Source of the DNA: Flavobacteriales bacterium
GTDB lineage: Bacteria; Bacteroidota; Bacteroidia; UBA10329
Direction of reading: 5' to 3'
DNA: 64,000 nucleotides
NCBI GenBank assembly: GCA_016124845.1
Contig: WGMW01000029.1
Coordinates: 59,099-123,098, forward strand
This document shows positions 11,649-22,200 of the stretch, piece after piece (the stretch's first letter is position 1; every line of letters starts with the position of its first letter). The notes below the pieces were generated by a model. It ran no database searches and was not told where the DNA came from. It worked only from the letters and a program-made list of their open reading frames with translations. The translations under genes were made by a program, and so were the position numbers.

Positions 11649-13535
11649 ATGATGAAAAAATCTACGTTGCTCATTCTTGGAGTTGCATTGGGTTTTGGAG
11701 CTTACAGCCAAAACCGCGCTGTCACCCCAGAATCCATCAAGAACCTTCGCATTAGTGCAACCGCACCAAAAACGGGAAATGAGGTCGCTCAAGAAGCACC
11801 GAGTTCAAATTCCTCCACGGCAAATGCCGGTGACTTTGCAGAAGAGATCGTTGGCGAAACGAAATACGACCTTCAGACCAACTCATCCATCTGCAACCGA
11901 ATTGTGAATCATGAAAATGGAATTTCGGTTACTTGGACCATGTCGTTGGCCGGTGGCAATTACGTGGACCGAGGAACAGGATATAACTATTGGGACCGCG
12001 TTCCTGATACTTGGGCAGATCAACCGACCGCGCGCATCGAATCTGACAGAACAGGTTGGCCATCAATCGCTGTTCTTGTAGATGGCAGCGAGCATGTGAT
12101 CTCTCACAACACCAACACAAATAACTTGGATGTCATCAGCCGTTCTGCTGCTGGAACGGGAACTTGGACCGAGTCTGAAACGCTGCTTCCTCCAGTAATT
12201 TCTGATGGAAACTACTGGCCGCGCATGGTTGCCGGTGGCGCAGATGGTAACTCATTGCATGTAATTAGCATCTCTTATCCGGCCGACCCTGTAACTGAAG
12301 ATTGGATCTTCTACAACGGACAGGCAGGAGCCATCTGCTACAGCCGTTCTACCAATTCAGGTGCTTCCTTCGATGTTGTCCATGAAGTTATTCCAGGTAT
12401 TGATTCAACTTACTACTTCGGGTTCTCATCTGACGATTACGCAATTGATGCGGACGGAGACAATGTGGCCATTCTTGCTGGCGGTCTTGCTGCCGGACTG
12501 ACACTTCTGAAGTCGACCGACAATGGTGACAGTTGGACGAAAACAGTTGTGGACACATTCCCAATTCCAAAGTATGATTACAAAACCATGATCTCTGACG
12601 TTGATGGCGACCAAGTGGCCGATACGATCGAGTGTAATGACGGCTCTGTTTCAGTCCTTATCGATGGCAACGGAACCATCCATTGTTTTTGGGGTGTTAC
12701 CCGTATGTTGGATGATGTGGAAGCCGACCCATATTCGTATTTCCCAGGTTGGGATGGTCTGGCCTACTGGAACGACTCACGTGCCATTGGCGATGTTGAT
12801 ACGATCGCGTTTGCACTTGACCTGAACGGAGACGGTCAGTTGAACACCCCATCAGGCGGAACGACCAATTTCCCATTTGGGGTTTATGGTACGGGACTTA
12901 CATCGCATCCTTCATCAGGTATTGATGAGAATGGCATCATCTACTTGGCTTACAGCTCTGTAGTAGATGGTACGGACGATGGTGCCGGCCGTTTGTTGCG
13001 ACACACTTACGTGATGGAGTCGGAGGATAACGGAAGCACTTGGTCCGATCCGGTTGACATCTACGAAGATGATTTCAGCGAATGTGCTTTTGCTTCCATC
13101 GCCCGCAAAGTAGATGATTGCATCCATATCGTATACCAGCGCGATGACCAGGCAGGTCATTCGCTTTCGCAAGATTCTAACGGAAACCCGACAGATCCAG
13201 GAAACACTGGCGGTGAGATCGTGTACACATGCGTTCCTCGCGATGCCGTAAGTGTTGAGGAAATTGCTGCTGAAAGCGCACTTTCGTCTTACGCTGTTTA
13301 TCCAAACCCGTTCAATCAGGAAACCCGTTTCTTCCTTGAGTTGAAGGAGAGCACCAAGATCGTTGCTACGGTTGTTGACCTTACCGGAAGACAAGTGATG
13401 GAAATTGCCAGTGGCGAATTGGCCGCTGGTCGTCACAACTACGTGGTGAACTTGGAATCTGTGACAAGCGGAATCTATTTCGTGAACCTACGGTTGAACA
13501 ACGAGCTTTACTCACAGAAAGTGATGAAGTTCTAA
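11649..13535 (+). CDS. secreted BNR/sialidase-like propeller protein with T9SS type A sorting domain
   Basis: 628 residues from ATG 11649; the open frame from 11553 crosses a terminator and lacks a signal peptide. Signal peptide 'MMKKSTLLILGVALGFGAYSQ'. Two Asp-box (BNR) motifs, 'STDNGDSW' near residue 290 and 'SEDNGSTW' near 458, plus 'STNSGASF', mark a beta-propeller of the exo-sialidase superfamily. The Arg triad of true sialidases is not evident, so binding rather than hydrolysis is likely. The C-terminal ~80 residues are a type A sorting domain ('YAVYPNPFNQETRFFLEL', 'VVDLTGRQV', 'VTSGIYFVNL'). Same architecture class as the preceding gene, but separately transcribed. Confidence 0.88.
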   Translation: MMKKSTLLILGVALGFGAYSQNRAVTPESIKNLRISATAPKTGNEVAQEAPSSNSSTANAGDFAEEIVGETKYDLQTNSSICNRIVNHENGISVTWTMSLAGGNYVDRGTGYNYWDRVPDTWADQPTARIESDRTGWPSIAVLVDGSEHVISHNTNTNNLDVISRSAAGTGTWTESETLLPPVISDGNYWPRMVAGGADGNSLHVISISYPADPVTEDWIFYNGQAGAICYSRSTNSGASFDVVHEVIPGIDSTYYFGFSSDDYAIDADGDNVAILAGGLAAGLTLLKSTDNGDSWTKTVVDTFPIPKYDYKTMISDVDGDQVADTIECNDGSVSVLIDGNGTIHCFWGVTRMLDDVEADPYSYFPGWDGLAYWNDSRAIGDVDTIAFALDLNGDGQLNTPSGGTTNFPFGVYGTGLTSHPSSGIDENGIIYLAYSSVVDGTDDGAGRLLRHTYVMESEDNGSTWSDPVDIYEDDFSECAFASIARKVDDCIHIVYQRDDQAGHSLSQDSNGNPTDPGNTGGEIVYTCVPRDAVSVEEIAAESALSSYAVYPNPFNQETRFFLELKESTKIVATVVDLTGRQVMEIASGELAAGRHNYVVNLESVTSGIYFVNLRLNNELYSQKVMKF

Positions 13536-13558
13536 GATCACCAATATGAAGAATTGCC

Positions 13559-13590
13559 AAGCCCCGCCTGAATTCAGGCGGGGCTTTTTA
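13559..13590. terminator. terminator, shared by convergent genes
   Basis: Perfect 14-bp inverted repeat centred on AATT (13559-13572 / 13573-13586, core CCCCGCCTG) followed by TTTTTA. Ends the + gene at 13535; its right side overlaps the last bases of the convergent glycosyltransferase at 13588. Confidence 0.9.
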
Positions 13591-14709
13591 TTCACCGTAG
13601 ATCAATCCATAGAGCTTCTGCGCATTGACCCGATTGCAGAAACGCGCATCCAGCACTTCCTGCCGTCTTTCGCGGCTGTCGCCATTGAACTCCTCTGAGA
13701 AAAGTGTCTTCACCGCCTCCATGAACCGCTTATCGGAATCTTCCACCTTGCACAGCGATTCCAATCCCGTGTTCTCGACCATGAAGGAATTGACCAGGCA
13801 ATGCCGTCCCATGTAAAGCGCGGCCAGCAGTTTCAATTTGATTCCCGTTGCCTGAAACGTGGGCAGCACATTTATCTGCGCTTCGCGGATGAGCTGATGA
13901 ATGTCCTCCGTTTTCAGCCCTGAGCGTATCTCCACGTTCGGCAGCTTGGCCACTTCCGCTTTCAGTTCAGCCGAAGGCTTGTTTCCGGCAATGATGAGCG
14001 GCACATCCAACTGCGAAAAGATATGGCGTACCAAGTAAAGCACAGCTTCATTGTTCTCGCCTATCTCCAAGCTGCCGTGGTACAAGCAAAACTTGCCCAT
14101 TCCTTCGGCAATATCCACATGGTCGTTCGGGTGGAATGCCGAAATGTGCTGAACGTTCGGGTATTTCGGTTCCAGATATTCCGTGTCGGCTTTGGAAATG
14201 GCAGCAATGAGCTGTGCATTGCAAAGCGTGCGCTCGAACCGTTCCAGTTTTCCAGCCTCATTCAAGAAGTAGTATTTCTTGAAGACATTCTTCTCCACCT
14301 TGGCCAGATTGCGGTAGTAATCGTGCTCGATATTGTGCGTCCGCACGATCTTGAAGCGATCCGCCAACCGTTCATCTGCAAGATGAAAACAAGTGTGCAA
14401 CCCTTCAAAAAGGATCGGATGATCGTCTTTCAGCAATCGCTTAAGCAGTTCTTCGGAAGAACGCGTGACCACAATGAACGGGCGTCTTCGGAACAGATAG
14501 CTCTGTGTGGTCTTTCGATGATAGTAGTGAACTTCTTCACATATCGCTTCCAGTTCGGGTGATGGCTTTCGGCCATATTCAAAGCAATGCAAATGGATCT
14601 TCACGCCCAGAGATGCCAATGCTTTCAGCTTGAAATACACATCAATGACGCCACCATAATTGGCAGGATATGGAACATCGAACGATATGACGTGCAAGTG
14701 CTTATCCAT
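13588..14709 (-). CDS. GT4-family glycosyltransferase
   Basis: 373 residues. N-terminal Rossmann half with 'ISFDVPYPANYGGVIDVYFKLKAL', typical of GT-B enzymes that bind the acceptor there. The C-terminal half carries the nucleotide-sugar site, including 'YHGSLEIGENNEAV', 'LIIAGNKPS' and 'TFQATGIKLKLLAALYMGRHCLVN', where retaining GT4 enzymes have their E-x7-E pair. Family expectation: transfer of a sugar from an NDP-sugar to a growing cell-surface polysaccharide at the inner membrane. Its start overlaps the stop of the upstream glycosyltransferase by 8 bp, so the two form an operon. Confidence 0.82.
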   Translation of the reverse strand: MDKHLHVISFDVPYPANYGGVIDVYFKLKALASLGVKIHLHCFEYGRKPSPELEAICEEVHYYHRKTTQSYLFRRRPFIVVTRSSEELLKRLLKDDHPILFEGLHTCFHLADERLADRFKIVRTHNIEHDYYRNLAKVEKNVFKKYYFLNEAGKLERFERTLCNAQLIAAISKADTEYLEPKYPNVQHISAFHPNDHVDIAEGMGKFCLYHGSLEIGENNEAVLYLVRHIFSQLDVPLIIAGNKPSAELKAEVAKLPNVEIRSGLKTEDIHQLIREAQINVLPTFQATGIKLKLLAALYMGRHCLVNSFMVENTGLESLCKVEDSDKRFMEAVKTLFSEEFNGDSRERRQEVLDARFCNRVNAQKLYGLIYGE

Positions 14710-15826
14710 TCAGCGAATCGATCATTTTTCCCAACACTTCCGATTCCTTTTCCCAGGTGAGTTCTGCGCTGGCCTTCACAGCATTGGCTCGCCATTCGGC
14801 AACCTTTTCTGAATGCAGCATTTCCTGTATCTGTTGTGCCAATTCCTTCGGCTCGAAGGAGCGGACGATCTCACCAACTCCATAATTCTGAATGATGCGC
14901 TTGACCTCCACCAGCTCGGAACCGAGAACTGGAATTCCTGCCTGAATGTAATCGAACAATTTGTTCGGCAGACTGAAACGATAATTCACGTTCGTGTCCT
15001 TATCGAGCGAAAGGCCGAGATCGGACAGGCGCGTGTGCGCCATCATCTTTTCGTACGGCATTCTGTCCTTGAAAATGACGCGGTCAGAAAGGTTCAATTC
15101 CTTCACGCGGTTTTTCAGAGCGGAAATCACATCTCCCGAACCAAGAATGAGCAGCACAGCATCTTGAATGTACTGCATCGATTCCACAGCCTCTTCCGCT
15201 CCGCGATGCATGTTGATGCCTGAACCTTGCAGAATGATGACCTTTTTAGCTGTCGGCATTCCCAATTCTTCTCGGCTTGCTTTCGGTTGTTCGGGCGAAA
15301 GTGCCTTGGGTACATTCCGCAACACCTTCATTTCGATGCCGTAAAGGTTCTTGTAAAGTCCCGCAATGGAAGTATTTACGGTAAGCGTGTTTTTCAGTTT
15401 TGGCAGTACGCTTCGCTCAATCTTTTGCCATACGCGCTGCACTTTGGGACGATGCACGAGTTCGGGCACTTCCGTAAAAAATTCGTGGCTGTCGTAAATA
15501 AGTGACGTACGTTTCAATCGGCTCACGAAATAGTTCGGAAGCAGTGTATCAAGGTCGTTGGAGAACAGCAGATCCGCCTTTCGGAACAACAGATTGAAGA
15601 ACAGACCGATGTTATACGAAGCGTAGAACAGCGGACCTTTTTCGAACGGAAGCCACATGCGATGCATGGTGTATCCGCGGTCATCCAGCGGAACGCTGAC
15701 GGAAGTTGTTCTACCGATCAGCAACACGTCATACCCTTTTTGCCCAAGCAGCAGGCAATGCCGATGCACGCGCTGGTCGGTAGATAGGTCGTTGATGACG
15801 GAAACGATCGCCTTTGGTCTGGCCAA
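14702..15826 (-). CDS. GT4-family glycosyltransferase
   Basis: 374 residues starting at a TTG codon ('MARPKAIVSVINDLSTDQRVHR'); no ATG exists between it and the in-frame TGA just upstream. 'SVINDLSTDQRVHRHCLLL' and 'YDSHEFFTEVPELVHRP' are hallmarks of one GT4 subgroup; 'ILQGSGINMHRGAEEAVESM' and 'NYRFSLPNKLFDYIQAGIPVLGSEL' form the donor-binding half with the acidic/LFDY motif. Retaining GT-B fold is expected. It is upstream of and overlaps the second glycosyltransferase, so both likely build the same glycan. Confidence 0.85.
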   Translation of the reverse strand: MARPKAIVSVINDLSTDQRVHRHCLLLGQKGYDVLLIGRTTSVSVPLDDRGYTMHRMWLPFEKGPLFYASYNIGLFFNLLFRKADLLFSNDLDTLLPNYFVSRLKRTSLIYDSHEFFTEVPELVHRPKVQRVWQKIERSVLPKLKNTLTVNTSIAGLYKNLYGIEMKVLRNVPKALSPEQPKASREELGMPTAKKVIILQGSGINMHRGAEEAVESMQYIQDAVLLILGSGDVISALKNRVKELNLSDRVIFKDRMPYEKMMAHTRLSDLGLSLDKDTNVNYRFSLPNKLFDYIQAGIPVLGSELVEVKRIIQNYGVGEIVRSFEPKELAQQIQEMLHSEKVAEWRANAVKASAELTWEKESEVLGKMIDSLNG

Positions 15827-15895
15827 TTTATTCGATGCTCAGGTTGGCGTAAAGGTCAGTCGATGCTGAAAGGTTAAGGAATTGTGATGGCCAAA

Positions 15896-16540
15896 TTAAG
15901 CCAATTTCCGTGCGATGAGCAAACCGTCTCGAACAGGAAGCAGCACGGTTTCCACACGCGGATCGGCCTTCACCTTTCGGGCATATTCTTTCAGTGCCAG
16001 CGTGTCTTTGTCAAGATTCGCATCGTCTTCCAGCACCTTGCCGCTCCAAAGCACATTATCTGCAATGATGTAACCTCCCGTATTCAATTTATCGAAAACG
16101 AGATCGAAGTAATTCGGATAATTCTCCTTGTCGGCATCAATGAAAACAAGGTCGAATTTCATATCCAGCGTGGGAATGATCTCCATCGCATTGCCGATAC
16201 GCGCATCGATCTGCGATGACCTCCCAGACTTTTCAAAATACTTCTGGACGATATCTTCCAACTCCTCGTTCACATCAATGGTGACAAGTTTGCCGTCTTC
16301 CTGCAATCCATCCACAAAACAGAGGGCGCTGTAACCCGTGTAAGTTCCAATTTCCAAGATGTTCTTCGGACGGATCATCTGCGAGAACATGCGCAGGATC
16401 TGTCCTTGCAAATGCCCCGAAAGCATGCGAGGCATCATCACCTTGGCGTACGTTTCGCGGTTCAGTTCGGCCAGAACCTGACCTTCTTCGCGCGTAAATT
16501 CTTCTGCGTACGCTTCTATTTCCTTGGCAATAAAATCCAT
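15896..16540 (-). CDS. SAM-dependent O-methyltransferase (caffeoyl-CoA/catechol type)
   Basis: 214 residues, full length for the family. SAM-binding motif I 'ILEIGTYTGYSALCFVDGL', motif with acidic Asp 'KLVTIDVNEELED', catalytic/metal 'DLVFIDADKENYPNYFD' and 'GGYIIADNVLWSGKV'. These divalent-metal-dependent enzymes methylate catechol-type hydroxyls; the physiological substrate in Bacteroidota is unknown. It has its own spacing (69 bp) from the glycosyltransferase operon and may be separate from it. Confidence 0.9.
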   Translation of the reverse strand: MDFIAKEIEAYAEEFTREEGQVLAELNRETYAKVMMPRMLSGHLQGQILRMFSQMIRPKNILEIGTYTGYSALCFVDGLQEDGKLVTIDVNEELEDIVQKYFEKSGRSSQIDARIGNAMEIIPTLDMKFDLVFIDADKENYPNYFDLVFDKLNTGGYIIADNVLWSGKVLEDDANLDKDTLALKEYARKVKADPRVETVLLPVRDGLLIARKLA

Positions 16541-16589
16541 GATGATGCTTTATGTTAAGTTCAATTAGATTGAATAGAACATGTTTTTA

Positions 16590-16643
16590 GCCACAGATGC
16601 ACAGATTTTCTCTGATTGCTCTGATTGACATTTCATCTGTGGC
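16590..16643. repeat. CCACAGA-type intergenic inverted repeat
   Basis: GCCACAGATG (16590-16599) and its exact complement CATCTGTGGC (16634-16643) enclose degenerate 'CACAGATTTTC / CTCTGATTG' runs. The same family appears at 59027-59103. It lies between an O-methyltransferase start and a TonB receptor stop. Confidence 0.7.
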
Positions 16644-16659
16644 CACTACATGTCAAAAG

Positions 16660-18981
16660 TTAGAACTGCCAGCTCAGTCCGATACTTGGAAGGATCGGAA
16701 GTTGGTTGACGCGCTCGTACTTCACGCGGTCGATGTAGAAGATGTTCTGACGATTGTAAACGTTGGTGATACCAAGAACAAGATCCAATGTATGCTGTCC
16801 AAGCTCGAAGCTTCTCTTCACGGTAAAATCCAATCGGTGATAATATGGCAAACGACCAGAATTGTACTCGCCATACTGCACACCGAGGTTTCCATTTTGT
16901 GTGGTGTAATCGGTGTTGATCCCGTTGGTGAACATCAGGTTCTCGTAGAAACCTGCCGTTTGCGTGAATGGGAATCCAGAACCGAGGTTCCAGCGGACGC
17001 TTGCCTCCCAGTTCAGGTCTTTTCCGAATCGGTACGAAGCGACCAAGTTGACGTTGTGGCGTCTGTCAAACAGCGGGTAATATTCCTTGATGCCATCGTA
17101 GCGCGTCACCTTGCTGAGTGAGTAAACCGCCCAGATGTAAAGTCGCTTGTAGTTGTACTTGAACACGAAATCGATACCCATCGCCTTTCCGTTCTCGATG
17201 ATGAAATCCTTCTTCAACTGATCGGGAACCTGAGAATTCTCAGGCGTGTCGGCAAAAAGTTTGTTTCGGTTCACATTGGTCAACTGAAGGAAGTTCTTGT
17301 AGTAGCCTTCCACATTCAACGTGATGCGCTTGCCGAGGTCCACTTCAAACCCAACGATGTTGTGCATGGCGCGCTGCAACGGGTTCTTCACAGGTTTGCC
17401 GTCAAACGTTTTGGGCAGATTCTCTGGAGCGGTGAGGTAACCGTAGAAGAGGTTCACCACATCGCGGTCTGATTTGGCACTGATCAGGTTCTGCGCGTAC
17501 AGACCGAAAGCGTATTTGAAACGAAGCCACTTGGTGATGTTGTACTTGAGCCCCAAACGTGGTTCTGGCGAAGCCACGCCAAGCGATGCATAATAGTGCA
17601 AACGGAAGCTTGGTTCGAGCACGATCTTGTCTCTCCAGCTCCACTTGAATTTGGCGTAAGCACCGAAGTCGGTGGTGTTGTACGCATCGTTGGCACCAAC
17701 CTGCGTACCGACCGAATTCGTGAATTCATACTGCGTTTGAAATCCTTGAAGGAAAGGCCCGAATTTCAATTCACTCTTCCCGAAATAGTAGGTGAAATTC
17801 ATCCCTCCTCTAAAACCACCGATGGAACTGAACCTTCTCCCTGCAATACCCGAAGTGTTGAGTTCGATCTTGTAGGTGGAATAGTTGAAGAACGGTTCCA
17901 ACAACACCTGCGATCCTGCTGGAACCACCAGTACGTTCACCCCAACTCCATAGGAGTTCCATTTGTAGTTGTTGATAGATTGATAGGTGACCTGATCGTT
18001 GAAACTGAAACCGAACAGATTCACCTTGCTTCCTGAGTTAGAACTGTAGGTCAGTTTGGCAAAGATGTCGGTGAAATTGAATGGCAGCCCGTTGCCGTTG
18101 TTCACATACGGATAAAGCGCCTTGGACGTGTATTTCAGGTAAGAGGTCTTACCAGAAACCAAGTAGGTCAGCGAACCTCCACGGTCTTCACGCATCTTGA
18201 TGATCGGCCCTTCCAGAATAGCATTGGCACCGAACGGGTTGAACGCCAACTTGCCTGAGAATTTCTTGCGGTTACCATCGCGGGTTTTAATGTCCATGAT
18301 GGAAGAGATACGGTCACCGTACTGCGCATTGTAACCTCCAGTATAGATGTCGGCCGTTTTGATGATGTCCGTCTCGAAAACCGAGAAGAACCCGATGCTG
18401 TGAAACGGATTGTAGATGATCATTCCATCCAACAGAACCTTGTTCTGGATGGGTGATCCACCACGGATATACAGCTGTCCACCTTGGTCACCAGTAAACA
18501 CAACCCCTGGTTGTACCTGAAGCACCTGCGCCAGATCGGATTCACCACTCACGGTCGGAATCTGCTTCATCTGCTTAGGCGTAAGCGTGGTTACGGAAGT
18601 ACGAACCTCCGTCAATGCTTCCTGTCGTGCAGCTGTGATCTGCACTTCGCTCAGTTTCACAGAGGATTTCTCCACGTACAGGTTTACCGTTTCGATATTG
18701 TTTGCCCGAACGTTGACCGAAGTTTTCAAGGTATCGTAGCCGAGATAAGTGACCACCAATGTTTGGTCGCCTACCGGAACGTTGGTGATGGTGTAATAGC
18801 CATTTACATCGGTGGCCGCACCCAGCGTGGTTCCTTTCACGATCACATTTGTGAAGAGAACAGGTTCGCCCGATTCCTTGTCATAAACAAATCCCTTGAT
18901 CTTTCCGGTCTCCTGACCCCATGCCACCGAAGCTACAAGAAGCAGCACAGCAATGATGGAAATACCACGATTTAAACCCAT
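16660..18981 (-). CDS. TonB-dependent outer-membrane receptor with carboxypeptidase-like N-terminal domain
   Basis: 773 residues from the ATG at 18981; the frame is open to 19038, but a perfect -7 box at 19002-19009 lies inside that extension. Signal peptide 'MGLNRGISIIAVLLLVASVAWGQ'; carboxypeptidase regulatory-like (CarboxypepD_reg) domain about residues 27-110 ('GKIKGFVYDKESGEPVLFTNVIVKGT'); plug domain ('SDLAQVLQVQPGVVFTGDQGGQLYIRGGSPIQNKVLLDG'); then a ~550-residue 22-strand barrel ending in 'GLSWQF'. It would take up a large substrate powered by TonB-ExbBD. No SusD partner is adjacent, so this is not a SusC-type glycan receptor pair. Substrate unknown. Confidence 0.92.
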   Translation of the reverse strand: MGLNRGISIIAVLLLVASVAWGQETGKIKGFVYDKESGEPVLFTNVIVKGTTLGAATDVNGYYTITNVPVGDQTLVVTYLGYDTLKTSVNVRANNIETVNLYVEKSSVKLSEVQITAARQEALTEVRTSVTTLTPKQMKQIPTVSGESDLAQVLQVQPGVVFTGDQGGQLYIRGGSPIQNKVLLDGMIIYNPFHSIGFFSVFETDIIKTADIYTGGYNAQYGDRISSIMDIKTRDGNRKKFSGKLAFNPFGANAILEGPIIKMREDRGGSLTYLVSGKTSYLKYTSKALYPYVNNGNGLPFNFTDIFAKLTYSSNSGSKVNLFGFSFNDQVTYQSINNYKWNSYGVGVNVLVVPAGSQVLLEPFFNYSTYKIELNTSGIAGRRFSSIGGFRGGMNFTYYFGKSELKFGPFLQGFQTQYEFTNSVGTQVGANDAYNTTDFGAYAKFKWSWRDKIVLEPSFRLHYYASLGVASPEPRLGLKYNITKWLRFKYAFGLYAQNLISAKSDRDVVNLFYGYLTAPENLPKTFDGKPVKNPLQRAMHNIVGFEVDLGKRITLNVEGYYKNFLQLTNVNRNKLFADTPENSQVPDQLKKDFIIENGKAMGIDFVFKYNYKRLYIWAVYSLSKVTRYDGIKEYYPLFDRRHNVNLVASYRFGKDLNWEASVRWNLGSGFPFTQTAGFYENLMFTNGINTDYTTQNGNLGVQYGEYNSGRLPYYHRLDFTVKRSFELGQHTLDLVLGITNVYNRQNIFYIDRVKYERVNQLPILPSIGLSWQF

Positions 18982-19001
18982 ACGCGTTTTTTGTAAGCGT
19001 G

Positions 19002-19009
19002 CAAAGGTA
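19002..19009 (-). promoter_or_regulatory. -7 box of the TonB receptor gene
   Basis: TACCTTTG on the minus strand, a perfect TAnnTTTG, 20 bases upstream of the ATG at 18981. It decides the start: the longer frame from 19038 would place translation upstream of the promoter. Confidence 0.55.
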
Positions 19010-19253
19010 AAAGTTATCATGCGCGGTTTTGTCTGCATTCGGATAATTCAGAAGCCACTCAATAATGAAGAAGTCTTTCCGCTTTCAACTGATTTTCAGT
19101 CGTTTACAAACATGAAATCGAATAGAACTGTTATTTGAGTGAAAATTTTGCGGCAAAATCGCTTGCTGGAACAAGCATCTATCAGCATGTTCCAACGTCC
19201 GATAAATGCCCTACATTCGATAACTCAAAAGTTTGTTCCGACCGAACCAGAAC

Positions 19254-22200
19254 ATGAGAAACCGTTACCAACGCTTTCTAAGTTTTTTTCTGTTGCTCAG
19301 TCTGCTGACAATCGCAAATGAAAACGCCTTTGCCCAGCTGACCGTTACGGGTGGATTGAATGCCACAGCTTTGGCGCAGATGCTGGCCGGTCCGGGAATC
19401 ACGGTTTCAAACGCCACACTTACCGGAGCACCGGATGCGGCCGGCTCGTTCAATGGGTCGGCAAGCAATATTGGTCTGACAAGCGGTGTGATCCTTTGTA
19501 CCGGACCAATTACCATTGCTCCGGGGCCGAACAATTCGGGTAGTGCCGGGCAGGACAATGGCCAGCCGGGAAACAGCCAGCTGAACGGTCTTGCCGGTGC
19601 AAGTACGTACAATGCTGTCGTTCTGGAATTCGATTTCATTCCGCTTTCCAACGTCATCCAGTTCGACTACGTTTTCGGTTCGGAGGAATACCCGGAATTC
19701 GTGAACTCGGGCTACAACGATGCCTTTGCTTTTTACATCAGCGGACCGGGAATTGCCGGACAACAGAATATTGCATTGATCCCCGGCACGGCAACTCCCG
19801 TGACCATTGATAATGTGAACGCAGGCTCCTACTCGCAGTATTATGTTGACAATTCGGGAGGAACGACCGTGCAATATGATGCTTTCACTACGGTGCTGAC
19901 CGCCACTTCTACGGTTCAGGCCTGCCAGACCTATCACTTGAAATTGATGATTGCCGATGCTGGCGATGGCGTTTGGGATTCGGGGGTCTTCTTGGCAGAA
20001 GGAAGTTTGACAAGTGAGGTGGTTGAGATCTCCACATCAACCGCTTCTGCAGATTCAACCGCTTACGAAAATTGCTCCAATGCGACTGTCACATTCACGC
20101 TGAGCGATGTGCTGCCTTCTGATTACACGGTCAACTTCAACGTTTCTGGAACGGCAACCAACGGAACCGACTATCCGACCATTCCTTCTTCGGTAACCAT
20201 TCCTGCCAATCAGCTTTCCACCAGTTTTACCATCGACCCTGTGTATGACGGAACGCCCGAAGGCATCGAAACCGTGATCATTGACGTGCAGACAAGCATC
20301 TGTGGTTCGGACACGATCATCATCTACATTAACGATGTAACGCCTGTGACCGTGGAAGCCTTTGGCGACACGGCTTTCTGCGGTGGTACCGCCAAACTTT
20401 GGGCGCACGCGGATGGCGGAGCGGGCAGTTACACCTTCAATTGGTCGAACGGAATGACGGGTGATACCATTTACGTAACCCCATCTGCCACCACCACCTA
20501 CACCGTTTCTGCAAATGATTACTGTGCATCCACGGTTCCAGAACCTTCGGCCGATGCAACGGTTACCATCGACCCGACACCTGTTGCAGATGCCGGACCG
20601 GATATTCCGTATTGCGCAGGCGACCCCGTAACGCTTAGCGGTTCGGGAGGAACGGTTTACGAGTGGTACGACATTACGAACGGTGCGGTGGTTGGCAATC
20701 AAGCGTCCATCACGCTCAACCCCGTTGGTGATGTTGACTATAGAATGATCACATCGATCGGGGTATGTTCAGACACAGATTATGTTTCCATCACGGAATT
20801 GCCCGCATCGCCAGCGCAGGCCATCGGTGACACTTCATTCTGTGAGGGCGGCTCTGCCCAACTGAATGTGGTAGGAGGTGTCAATTCCACATTTTCCTGG
20901 TCGCCAACTATCGGACTGAACGACCCGTTGATTCAGGACCCGGTTGCCACGCCCAATGTGACCACGGTATATACGGTAACGGTTACGAGCAGCAGCGGTT
21001 GCATCAAAACAGATTCTGTTGAGGTCATCATCGACCCAGGTCCAGTTCCGGATTTTGTTGTGAATGACGTATGTCTGAATGAGACATCGATCTTCGTGAA
21101 CGCCTCCTCCATCGCTTCAGGTTCCATTCAATCTTTCGCATGGAATTTTGGCGATAGCGCCACCAGTTCCAGTTCAAATACCAATCATTTGTACGCTACT
21201 GACGGAACCTACAGCGTGAAACTGGTGGCTGTTTCGGACATGGGCTGTACCGACAGTCTGACCCAATCCACCACCGTTCATCCCATTCCAATTGCCGATT
21301 TCAGCTTTGCAGATGACTGCCAGGACAAGCAGATCACCTATTCCGACCAATCTTCTGCTTCGTCTGGATCGGTGGCAACTTGGCAATGGGATTTCGGGAA
21401 CAATCAAACCTCCACCGATCAGAATCCGGTTCCGCAATCCTATCCAACGGCTGGTTTTTATCAGGTTCAATTGGAAGTTGCCTCCGATTTTGGATGTGTT
21501 GATGATACAACGCAAACCGTTGAGATCTTCCCAGTACCTACTGCCAACTTCACATTCGATAGCGTTTGTCTCGGTCTGGCAAATCAGTTCACCGACCTTT
21601 CGTTGGCCAATGGCAATTATCCGATCATCGATTGGAGCTGGAGTTTCGATGATCCCCAATCGCAAACGTCTACCGACCAGAATCCATCCGCGACCTTCAA
21701 CCAATATGGACAATATGGTGCCACGCTCACAGTAACCACATCAGCCGGTTGTTTGGATGTGATCACTCTGGGAAATGCGGTTGTACATCCGCTGCCTGTG
21801 GCAACATTCAGTAACGCCATCAAAAACTGTCTGAACGATACCAGTTGGTTCGAAGACCAATCGACCGTGCCGAATCTATTGAACGACCAGGTCGTTGCTT
21901 GGAACTGGGGTTTCGGAGATGGTTACAGTGCAAACACGGCCGATACCTTCCACATTTATGGAAGTGATGGTCACTTCGCAGCTTCGCTGGTAGTTGCAAC
22001 GGACAAAGGCTGCTTGGACACGATGACCCACGATGTGGAGATCTATCCGTTGCCCACGGTTAGTTTCACTTCGGATGTTACGGAAGGTTGCCAGCCACTA
22101 CGCGTATTTTTTGAGGAGACATGTGCCATTCCCGCACCTTATTCCATCTCATCGTATGTCTGGAATCTGGGTAACGGTGATGGCGATATTTCCTCGCAGA

